Positions 33,964 through 40,909 of a stretch of 52,870 bases of DNA are shown piece by piece. The notes beneath the pieces are model-generated. The model searched no databases. It was given only the letters and a program-made list of their open reading frames with translations, and was not told the DNA's origin. How positions within the stretch are numbered: the stretch's first letter is position 1; each line of letters starts with the position of its first letter. The translations under genes and the position numbers were made by a program. This stretch comes from Nonomuraea aridisoli (lineage in GTDB: Bacteria; Actinomycetota; Actinomycetes; Streptosporangiales; Streptosporangiaceae), in contig NZ_POUD01000025.1 in NCBI RefSeq assembly GCF_003236395.1, positions 1-52,870 of the forward strand. The letters run 5' to 3'.

Positions 33964-36356
33964 AGGCGGTGAACCACGCGATCGCGCGGGTCGGCGGGCT
34001 GCCGATGTCGGCGCTGGACGCGCTCGCCTGCCCTGAGTCCACCGCGCTGGCCGCCCGGATCGTCGAGCTCACGGCGGAGCTGACCCGGCGGGCGGCGGTG
34101 TTGTCCGAGGCGTTGTACGAGGTGATCGGGGCCGCCGGCGCCGACAAGCCGGTCCTGGTGGCGATCCGGCGGGACGTGCACGGCTTGCGCCGCCCGAAAC
34201 GGGTCGAGGCGCTGCCCGCCGCGCTGGCGGGTCCCGTACGGGAGTGGGTCGCGCTGTGGGAGGAGCGGGCTCGCGCGCATGCCGAGCTGCCCGAGGTGCT
34301 CGCCCGGGAGGCGCGGGCTGGATGGGCGGCGTTGCGTGAGACGGCCGCCGTCCCGGCGGTGCGGCACGGACTCGCGCACGCCAGCCCCGACCTCTCCGCC
34401 GACCTGGAGAAATGGCTCGCCGATCCGGAGCGGCGGCCTCGGGCGGGGACGCTGGCGAGCCTGGTGCGTTACGTGACGCGGACGGCGGCGAAGACGAGCC
34501 CGTTCAGCACGTTCACGACCGTCCACGAGGTCAGGTGGGCCACGGACGGCGCCGACGGCGCGGCCTGGCAGGTGCCGGACGCGCCGCCGGACGTGGTGGT
34601 GGAGGCCGACGTGGGGCTGCGCGCGCTGGTCGAGTCGGTGCTGGCGCGCCGGCCGGGTGTGGCCGCCGCGCGGGTGGTACGCCTGTCGCCGGCGACGTAC
34701 GTGTCGGAGGACGGGCTGCTCGTGGTCGGCCCGGACGGGCGGACGCGCACGATCGCGCGGACCCCGGCGCTGGACACCCTGGTCGAGCTGCTGCGGGCCG
34801 AAGGGGGCGCCCGGTGGGACGTGGTGGCCGGCAAGCTCGCGGACGACCCGGCGCGGGCCGACCGCGCGCTGACCGGCCTGGTGCGCGGCGGGCTCGCCGA
34901 GGCCGTCGTGCCGGTGCCCGGCCAGTCGGCCCGCCCGTTCGCCGACCTCGCGGACTGGGCGGCCGACGACGCCGCGGCCGAGCCGCTGCGCCGCGTCCAG
35001 CGGGCACTGGACGGCGGCACGAGCGCGCTCGGCACCGGCGACCCCGCCGCGTCGGCATGTGCCGGCGTGGCCAGGGCCATGGAGGGCGCGCTTCCCTCGC
35101 TGGGGCTGGCGACGATGCCGCTCCCCGACCTGCGCCGGCGGGTGTTGCGGGAGACGGCGATCGGGGGGCCGGTGCGGTGTGCGCTGCCGTGGTGGCGGCC
35201 GGCGCTGGACGATCTGGAGCTGGTGCGGCGCTGGCTGGCCGTGCACGATCCGATGCTGCCGCTCCGGCTCACCCTCGCCGACCGGGTCCGCGACTGGTTC
35301 GGGCCGGGCTCGCGCACCCCGCTGCCGGCGGTGTACGCGCGGGCGGCGGACGCGCCGCCGGGGTCCCCGCTGCATGCGGACTTCCTGGAAAGCCCCGATC
35401 CGCTCGCGGACGCGGCCGATCCCCGGCTGCGCCGCCTGCGCGAGCTGCGGGAGGAAGCGGTCGCGGCGCTGCGCGAAGGGCAGGCCGAGGCGCTGGTACG
35501 CGGGCTGCCCGCGTGGGTCCGCGATCCCGGGCCGGTCACCTGCTACGTCCAGCCGTACGTCGGCGACGACGGCCTGCGGCTGGTGCTCAACGCGGCGCAC
35601 GGCGGCCACGGGCGGGGCATCACCCGCTGGACGCGGCTCCTGCCGCACCATCGGCCCCCGAGCCGCCCCGACCACCTGGCCGCCGAGCTGCCAGGCGTCT
35701 TCGGGCACACGCTCAACCTGCACGCTCCCGCCACCGCATGGGAGCTCGAATACCCGGGCGCGGTGGGCCAGGCGCCGCCCGAGCGCCGCATCCCGCTCAC
35801 CGAGCTGGAGGTCCGGCACGATCCCGCCCGAGGCGTCGTGGATCTGTGGTGGCCGCGGGCGGGCAGGCGGGTCGTTCCCGTGCACGCCGGCATGATGTCC
35901 GAGACGCTCCTGCCGCCGCCGGCACGCCTGCTGGTGGAGGCGTTCGGCACGACGCACCTGACGCATCCGACGCTCCCGGCGATCCGGCGTGACGCCGGGC
36001 CGCGCCTGGACCTCGGGCGCGTCACCCTCGCCCGAGCCCAGTGGACGGTCGGCCCGGCCACCGCGCCCAGGCGGGGTGCCGACGACGCCGATCATCTCGT
36101 CGCCCTGCACGCCTGGTTGCGCGCCACCGGCCTCCCGCGCCGCTGCTTCGTGCGGATGCGCGACCGTCAGGTGCGCAGGGACGGGCTCGCCTTCGACAAG
36201 CGGCACAAGCCGGTGTTCGTCGACTTCGGCAGCTGGGCCTCGGTGCTGGAGTTCGACCGGATCGTGGCGCGGGCGGCCGGCGACCTGGAGGTGACCGAGG
36301 CGCTGCCCGACGGCGAACGCGCCGTGGAGCTGGCCATCGAGGTGAGAGAGCAGTGA
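33960..36356 (+). CDS. pbtB1: LanB-like dehydratase, glutamylation domain (second copy)
   Basis: This 798-residue protein of the split lantibiotic dehydratase N-domain family uses glutamyl-tRNA to esterify Ser/Thr in precursor peptides. Landmarks are YVTRTAAKTSPFSTFTTVHEV, CYVQPYVGDDGLRLVLNAAHGGHGRG, GHTLNLHAPATAWELEYPG and FVDFGSWASVLEFDRIV. Each has a counterpart in the second copy at 40910 (RASAKTSPFGSF, VVNAVHAGHGRA, ALNTRTPSTVHEIDLPG, VDFSSWHLVALFE), so the two are paralogues. The ATG overlaps the pbtG1 stop (ATGA). No second elimination enzyme is encoded, so it either shares PbtC or has a different role. It is coupled to the oxazoline-forming YcaO. Confidence 0.86.
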   Translation: MKAVNHAIARVGGLPMSALDALACPESTALAARIVELTAELTRRAAVLSEALYEVIGAAGADKPVLVAIRRDVHGLRRPKRVEALPAALAGPVREWVALWEERARAHAELPEVLAREARAGWAALRETAAVPAVRHGLAHASPDLSADLEKWLADPERRPRAGTLASLVRYVTRTAAKTSPFSTFTTVHEVRWATDGADGAAWQVPDAPPDVVVEADVGLRALVESVLARRPGVAAARVVRLSPATYVSEDGLLVVGPDGRTRTIARTPALDTLVELLRAEGGARWDVVAGKLADDPARADRALTGLVRGGLAEAVVPVPGQSARPFADLADWAADDAAAEPLRRVQRALDGGTSALGTGDPAASACAGVARAMEGALPSLGLATMPLPDLRRRVLRETAIGGPVRCALPWWRPALDDLELVRRWLAVHDPMLPLRLTLADRVRDWFGPGSRTPLPAVYARAADAPPGSPLHADFLESPDPLADAADPRLRRLRELREEAVAALREGQAEALVRGLPAWVRDPGPVTCYVQPYVGDDGLRLVLNAAHGGHGRGITRWTRLLPHHRPPSRPDHLAAELPGVFGHTLNLHAPATAWELEYPGAVGQAPPERRIPLTELEVRHDPARGVVDLWWPRAGRRVVPVHAGMMSETLLPPPARLLVEAFGTTHLTHPTLPAIRRDAGPRLDLGRVTLARAQWTVGPATAPRRGADDADHLVALHAWLRATGLPRRCFVRMRDRQVRRDGLAFDKRHKPVFVDFGSWASVLEFDRIVARAAGDLEVTEALPDGERAVELAIEVREQ

Positions 36357-37390
36357 CGCGCTACCCGTTGCACCGCCCGCACCCGCTCGGCGTCCACCCC
36401 GGCTACGAACGGCTCCGCGCGGAGTGCCCGGTGGCGCGGGTCGACTCGCCGTACGGCCCGGCCTGGCTGGTGACGCGGTACGCGGACGTGGCGGCGGTGC
36501 TCACCGACGCGCGGTTCAGCCGGGCGGCCGCCGCCGCGCAGGACGACGGCGGCGTCCTGCTCAACACGGACCCGCCGGAGCACGACAGGCTGCGCAGACG
36601 TGTGGTCGCCCACACCGGGACCGCCCACGTGGAGCGGCTCAGGCCGCAGGCCGAGAAGATCGCGGCCGAGCTGGCCGCGCGCATCCCGCCGCGGGCCGAG
36701 TTCGTGAACGCGTTCGCGGAGCCGTTCTCGCACCGGGTGCTCGGCCTGTTCGTCGGGCAGCTGGTGGGCCTGCCGGCGGACGACCTGAGCCCGATGGCCA
36801 CCGTTCTCACGCTCGCGCCGGTGCCCGCCGGGGAGCGGGCGGCGGCCTTCGGCGAGCTGCGCCGTCGGCTGGCGGCGCAGGTGGACGCCGACACCCTCGG
36901 CGTGGTGCTCAACATCGTCTTCGGCGGGCACGCGGCGGTGGTGGCCGCTCTGGGCTACTGCCTGCTGGCCGCGCTGGAGGCGCCGCTGCCCGGCCTGGCC
37001 GGCGACCCGGCGCGGATCGGCGACCTGGTCGAGGAGACGCTCCGCCGCGCGCCGCCGGGCGACCGCACGCTGCTGCGCCGCACCACGGAGCCGGTGGAGC
37101 TGGACGGGGTGCGGCTGCCCGCCGGCGCCCTGGTGATCCCGTCCATCGCGGCGGCCAACCGCGACCCCGACCGGCCGGTGAACGGGCGCACGGCCCGGCA
37201 TCTGGCGTTCGGCCGGGGGCCGCACGCGTGCCTGGGGATGGCGCTCGCCCGGATGGAGCTGCGGGTGGCGCTCGGCGCGCTCGCCGTGCACGTCCCCCGC
37301 CTCCGGCTGTCCGCCGACCCCGGCCGGCTCGAGCGGACGTGCGCGGAATTGTCGGTCAGCCCGCTTGCGGGAATTCCGATCCGGGTGTAG
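36353..37390 (+). CDS. pbtO: Cytochrome P450, peptide hydroxylase
   Basis: This 345-residue P450 is short against the usual 400. The heme loop FGRGPHACLGMALARMEL places the ligand at Cys293, the ExxR pair is in EETLRRAPP, and TDPPEHDRLRRRV is the C-helix signature. The I-helix, normally AGx[DE]T, reads GGHAA (191-195), so both the acid and the conserved Thr are missing. In GE2270 biosynthesis PbtO is needed for hydroxylation, assigned to the beta-carbon of the core Phe. The GTG start overlaps the pbtB1 stop (GTGA). No ferredoxin gene is adjacent. Confidence 0.88.
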   Translation: MTRYPLHRPHPLGVHPGYERLRAECPVARVDSPYGPAWLVTRYADVAAVLTDARFSRAAAAAQDDGGVLLNTDPPEHDRLRRRVVAHTGTAHVERLRPQAEKIAAELAARIPPRAEFVNAFAEPFSHRVLGLFVGQLVGLPADDLSPMATVLTLAPVPAGERAAAFGELRRRLAAQVDADTLGVVLNIVFGGHAAVVAALGYCLLAALEAPLPGLAGDPARIGDLVEETLRRAPPGDRTLLRRTTEPVELDGVRLPAGALVIPSIAAANRDPDRPVNGRTARHLAFGRGPHACLGMALARMELRVALGALAVHVPRLRLSADPGRLERTCAELSVSPLAGIPIRV

Positions 37391-37437
37391 TGGACGGAAT
37401 ACCGAAAACACGGATCTGGTCAGCGGGTTCGGATTTC

Positions 37438-37467
37438 TTGTCGGGTGTCGCGGCGGAGTCATACTGT
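37438..37467 (+). promoter_or_regulatory. Candidate internal promoter upstream of the unknown gene
   Basis: -35 TTGTCG (37438-37443), 18-base spacer and -10 TACTGT (37462-37467) lie in the 119-base gap after pbtO, an AT-richer break in an otherwise tightly overlapping gene run. Confidence 0.35.
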
Positions 37468-37509
37468 CGAAACAGCGAGACATTCGGTGCGACAAACCGA
37501 GGGAGAATC

Positions 37510-38154
37510 GTGTCGGCAGAACACCGCTATCGCGACAGGGTCCGCGCGTTGTCAGCATATCTGCGGGAGGTCGACAACGACCCCGCAGTGGCCGCGGAGT
37601 TGCGCGCCGACCCGGAGAACGCCCTGCGTAGAGCGGGTGTGGACCAGGCGTTCGACCGGCCGGAGGCTTTTCAGGCTTTCGTCGGCAAATTGGCGGCGCT
37701 GAGCGGGGAGGCGTGGCTGGCGACCGTTCACTCGATGATTGAATTGTGCGAGATCGGCGCCGAGACGCAGCCGCCCGCCGGGCCCAACATTTCGTTCCGG
37801 ATTTCCCGGGAAGGCGGTGTCACCGCCATCGCCAATCGCGGCGACATCGCCAAGAAGGTGCAGCCCAACCCGTTCCACACGAAAAAAGAACACCAGCCGG
37901 GCGGCGCGCTGCGCATCTACCCGGAATACGCGACCAGCGAGCTGTCGGCGCGGCTGGCCGAGTGTTACCTGTCGACGTTCTACCAGCGCACGCTGCTCAA
38001 GCGCGTCGTCCTCGACCCGAGCACGCTCGCCGAGGACGCGGACGCCGGTGAGGGCATCACCGTGAACCGGTCGCGGTACCAGGGCGTCGAGTTCGAGCTG
38101 CACACCAGGGCCGACGGCGCCGACCGCGAGATCGTCGCCGCGCTGGTGCGCTAG
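37510..38154 (+). CDS. Unknown conserved-position protein of the thiopeptide cluster
   Basis: I do not recognise a family in this 214-residue protein. Residues 1-75 are helical and resemble small Nif11/LigA-like helical domains (YRDRVRALSAYLREVDNDPAVAAELRADPENALRRAGV). The middle and C-terminal parts are beta-rich (NISFRISREGGVTAIANRGD, GGALRIYPEYATSELSARLAECYLSTFYQRTLL, SRYQGVEFELHTRADG). No catalytic motif, signal or membrane segment is visible. GTG 37510 follows GGGAGAA. From memory this is the position of the uncharacterised pbtX in the GE2270 cluster. A peptide-binding or accessory role for P450 or methylation is possible, with no direct support. Confidence 0.7.
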   Translation: MSAEHRYRDRVRALSAYLREVDNDPAVAAELRADPENALRRAGVDQAFDRPEAFQAFVGKLAALSGEAWLATVHSMIELCEIGAETQPPAGPNISFRISREGGVTAIANRGDIAKKVQPNPFHTKKEHQPGGALRIYPEYATSELSARLAECYLSTFYQRTLLKRVVLDPSTLAEDADAGEGITVNRSRYQGVEFELHTRADGADREIVAALVR

Positions 38155-38197
38155 CGCCCCCACACACGACGACACCACGACACCCCACGGAGGCGGG

Positions 38198-39316
38198 ATG
38201 CTGAGCAGCGCGCTCGAAGTAGACATCGACGAGGCGGCCGTGGCCGCCGACCTCAGGGAGCTGGCGGCGGCGCTCGACCGCAGCGGCTACGGCGAGATCC
38301 TGACGTGTTTCCTGCCGCAGAAGGCGCAGGCGCACGTCTGGGCCCAGACCGCCGCCAAGATCGACGGCCCGCTCCGCACGCTCATGGAGCTGTTCCTGCT
38401 GGGCCGGGCGGTGCCGCAGGACGACCTGCCGTCGCGGATCGCCGACGTCCTGCCGGGGCTGGCGTCCGCGGGCCTGGTGCAGACCGGGCAGGGCGCGGTG
38501 TGGCTGCCGAACCTCATCCTGCTGCGCCCCATGGGCCAGTGGTTGTGGTGCCAGCGCCCGCACCCCTCCCCCACGATGTACTTCGGCGACGACTCCCTCG
38601 CGCTGGTCCACCGCATGGTCACCCACCGCGGCGGGCACGCGCTCGACCTGTGCGCCGGGCCCGGGGTGCAGGCGCTGACGGCGGCGCTGCGCAGCGAGCG
38701 CGTCACCGCGGTCGAGATCAACCCGGTGGCGGCGGCGCTGTGCCGTACCAACATCGCGATGAACGACCTCACGGACCGGATGGACGTCCGCCTCGGCGAC
38801 CTCTACGACGTCGTGCGGGGCGAGGTCTTCGACGACATCGTGTCCAACCCGCCGCTGCTGCCGGTGCCGGAGGACGTGCAGTTCGCGTTCGTCGGCGACG
38901 GCGGCCGTGACGGCTTCGACGTCTCCTGGACCATCCTGGACGGCCTGCCGGAGCACCTGTCCGACCGCGGGGCGTGCCGGATCGTCGGCTGCGTGCTGAG
39001 CGACGGCTACGTGCCCGTCGTGATGAACGGGCTCGGCGACTGGGCGGCGAAGCACGACTTCGACGTGCTGCTGACCGTCACCGCGCACGTCGAGGCCGAC
39101 AGGGATTCGTCCTTCCTGCGCAGCATGTCGCTGATGTCGAGCGCCATCTCCGGTGAGCCCGCCGACCGGCTGCTGGAGCGCTACGCGGCCGACTACGCCG
39201 AGCTCGGCGGCTCCCACGTGGCGTTCTACGAGCTGTGCGCGCGGCGCGGCGGCGGCTCCGCTCGGCTCGCGGACGTCTCGGCCACCAAACGATCCGCCGA
39301 GGTCTGGTTCGTCTGA
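38198..39316 (+). CDS. pbtM1: SAM-dependent N-methyltransferase (asparagine N-methylation)
   Basis: This 372-residue class I methyltransferase has an N-terminal helical substrate domain (residues 1-125) and a Rossmann domain. The SAM motif I is ALDLCAGPGVQALTAAL, the acidic loop is VTAVEINPVAAALCRTNI, and the active-site motif is DIVSNPPLLPVP. The NPPY/L-type motif is shared with PrmC/HemK-like enzymes that methylate amide nitrogens, which fits N-methylation of the core Asn. Deletion data on GE2270 assign PbtM1 to a regiospecific methylation. ATG 38198 follows GGAGG. It lies 43 bases after the unknown gene and 27 before pbtM2. Confidence 0.87.
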   Translation: MLSSALEVDIDEAAVAADLRELAAALDRSGYGEILTCFLPQKAQAHVWAQTAAKIDGPLRTLMELFLLGRAVPQDDLPSRIADVLPGLASAGLVQTGQGAVWLPNLILLRPMGQWLWCQRPHPSPTMYFGDDSLALVHRMVTHRGGHALDLCAGPGVQALTAALRSERVTAVEINPVAAALCRTNIAMNDLTDRMDVRLGDLYDVVRGEVFDDIVSNPPLLPVPEDVQFAFVGDGGRDGFDVSWTILDGLPEHLSDRGACRIVGCVLSDGYVPVVMNGLGDWAAKHDFDVLLTVTAHVEADRDSSFLRSMSLMSSAISGEPADRLLERYAADYAELGGSHVAFYELCARRGGGSARLADVSATKRSAEVWFV

Positions 39317-39343
39317 CCACCACCCATCGGACAGGGGATCCCC

Positions 39344-40546
39344 ATGCCGGCGGAGCAGCCGCTGCTGATCTACGTGAACGTGCCGTTCTGCAACTCCAAG
39401 TGCCACTTCTGCGACTGGGTGACCGAGGTGCCGCTCGCGGACCTGCGGCTCACCCCCGAGTCCTCGCCCCGCCGGCGTTACGTCGCCGCGCTCGCGGAGC
39501 AGATCACGACGCACGCCCCGGCGCTGGCCGGCCTCGGTTACCGGCCGCAGATCATGTACTGGGGCGGCGGCACGGCGAGCATCCTGACGACGGACGAGAT
39601 CGAGACGGTGGCCGGCGCGCTGTCGTCGCGGTTCGACCTCAGCGGCGTGACCGAGGCGACGATCGAGGGCAGCCCGGAGTCCATGGACCCCGTCAAGCTG
39701 CGGCTCTTCCGCGCGGCCGGGTTCAACCGGATCAGCATCGGGGTGCAGTCGTTCGACGACGCGAGGCTGCGCCGCATCGGCCGGGTGCACTCCGCCGAGC
39801 AGGCGGCGCGCGCGGTGGACATGGCCGCCGAGGCCGGGTTCGGCAACATCAACATCGATCTGATCGTCGGGTTCCCCGGCCAGGACGTCGACGAGGTGTC
39901 GCGCACGATCCAGCGCGCGGTCACGCTGCCGGTCAACCACTTCTCCGTCTACCCGTACCGTCCGTCGAACGGGACGGTGATGCGCAAGCAGGTGCGGCGC
40001 GGGCTCAGTGAGATCGACGTGGACGAACAGCTGCGGTCGTACGCCCACGCCCGCGACCTGCTGGCCGGGCACGGCTTCGGCGAGTACGCGACCGCCTACT
40101 TCGGCGGCCCCCGATGCGAGTCCGACGAGGTCTACTACAAGCTCACGATGGACTGGATCGGGTTCGGCTCCGGCGCCAACTCCCTGATCGGCACCCGGTT
40201 CCTGCTGAACGACCGGGGCGGGCTGCACCGCTTCAACTCCGCGCCGCACCGGTTCGACTCCGACATCCCTGCCTCCTCGCCGCAGCTGACGCGGCACTTC
40301 CTCGCCCAGGCGCTGACCACCGTGGACGGCATGGACGCGCGCACGTTCCAGCTGCGCACCGGCCGTTCGTTGCGCGCGGCGTGCGAGGAGCCGACGGTGC
40401 GGCCGATGCTCGAGCAGATCAACCGGCGCGGCCGGCTGATCGCCGACTCGCGCGGCATCCGCCTGCACCGCGAGGACATGGCCTCGACCTACATCACGAT
40501 GAACAGCGTCGACCTGTACGCCGCGACCGAGCAGCTCGGCGGGTAG
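39344..40546 (+). CDS. pbtM2: HemN-like radical SAM C-methyltransferase
   Basis: This 400-residue class C radical SAM methylase has the 4Fe-4S motif C16-x3-C20-x2-C23 (VPFCNSKCHFCDW). It also has a GGG SAM-binding stretch (IMYWGGGTAS), the HemN-like core (EATIEGSPESMDPVKLRLF, FNRISIGVQSFDDARLRRIGR, NINIDLIVGFPGQ) and a HemN C-terminal domain. Such enzymes put methyl groups on sp2 carbons such as C5 of thiazoles. GE2270 deletions tie PbtM2 to methylation; which ring it acts on I do not assign. It is very similar to pbtM3. ATG 39344 follows AGGGGA. Confidence 0.9.
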   Translation: MPAEQPLLIYVNVPFCNSKCHFCDWVTEVPLADLRLTPESSPRRRYVAALAEQITTHAPALAGLGYRPQIMYWGGGTASILTTDEIETVAGALSSRFDLSGVTEATIEGSPESMDPVKLRLFRAAGFNRISIGVQSFDDARLRRIGRVHSAEQAARAVDMAAEAGFGNINIDLIVGFPGQDVDEVSRTIQRAVTLPVNHFSVYPYRPSNGTVMRKQVRRGLSEIDVDEQLRSYAHARDLLAGHGFGEYATAYFGGPRCESDEVYYKLTMDWIGFGSGANSLIGTRFLLNDRGGLHRFNSAPHRFDSDIPASSPQLTRHFLAQALTTVDGMDARTFQLRTGRSLRAACEEPTVRPMLEQINRRGRLIADSRGIRLHREDMASTYITMNSVDLYAATEQLGG

Positions 40547-40662
40547 ACGCCGACGCCCTGCTCCACAAGTCTTCGCGATTCCGTGTGCCCTCCCACGTGG
40601 GGACGGGTGCGCCGGTCGACCGCCGCGGGCTCGCGAAGGAATGAGGGTCACCGAGAAAGGAG

Positions 40663-40836
40663 ATGAGCGAGATGGAATCCAAGCTGGACCTCAACGACCT
40701 GCCCATGGACGTCTTCGAGATGGCGGACAGTGGCATGGAGGTCGAGTCCCTCACCGCCGGTCACGGGATGCCCGAGGTCGGCGCATCGTGCAACTGCGTG
40801 TGCGGGTTCTGCTGCTCCTGCAGCCCGTCCGCCTAG
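40663..40836 (+). CDS. pbtA: Thiopeptide precursor peptide, GE2270 core
   Basis: This 57-residue precursor has an acidic leader (residues 1-41, with LDLNDLPMDVFEMADSGMEV and the cleavage context MPEVGA) and core SCNCVCGFCCSCSPSA (42-57). The core is identical to that of GE2270. Expected fate: Cys 2, 4, 6, 9, 10 and 12 become six thiazoles, Ser1 and Ser11 form the pyridine, Ser13 becomes the oxazoline, Pro14 ends as an amide, Asn3 is N-methylated and Phe8 beta-hydroxylated. AAGGAG (40657-40662) abuts ATG 40663; ATG 40672 (MESK) has better spacing. I see no clear promoter in the 116 bases upstream. A strong hairpin follows. Confidence 0.97.
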   Translation: MSEMESKLDLNDLPMDVFEMADSGMEVESLTAGHGMPEVGASCNCVCGFCCSCSPSA

Positions 40837-40842
40837 CAGTCG

Positions 40843-40875
40843 GGAGCGCCGCCGGCATCCGGCCGGCGGCGCTCC
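40843..40875 (+). terminator. Strong hairpin directly after the precursor gene
   Basis: GGAGCGCCGCCGG (40843-40855) is perfectly complementary to CCGGCGGCGCTCC (40863-40875), with one further C-G pair leaving a 5-base loop. It starts 6 bases after the stop and has no T-tract. This suits a partial terminator or 3' stabiliser that makes precursor mRNA more abundant than the enzyme mRNA downstream. Confidence 0.8.
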
Positions 40876-40909
40876 AGCCGGTGCATTCGCGGGTGAGGGG
40901 ATGGAGAGC

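Noticed and set aside
38057..40651. A very long open frame on the minus strand opposite pbtM1/pbtM2
   Set aside because: It is the high-GC shadow of two well-supported + strand genes; its translation is Arg/Gly/His-rich without any domain.
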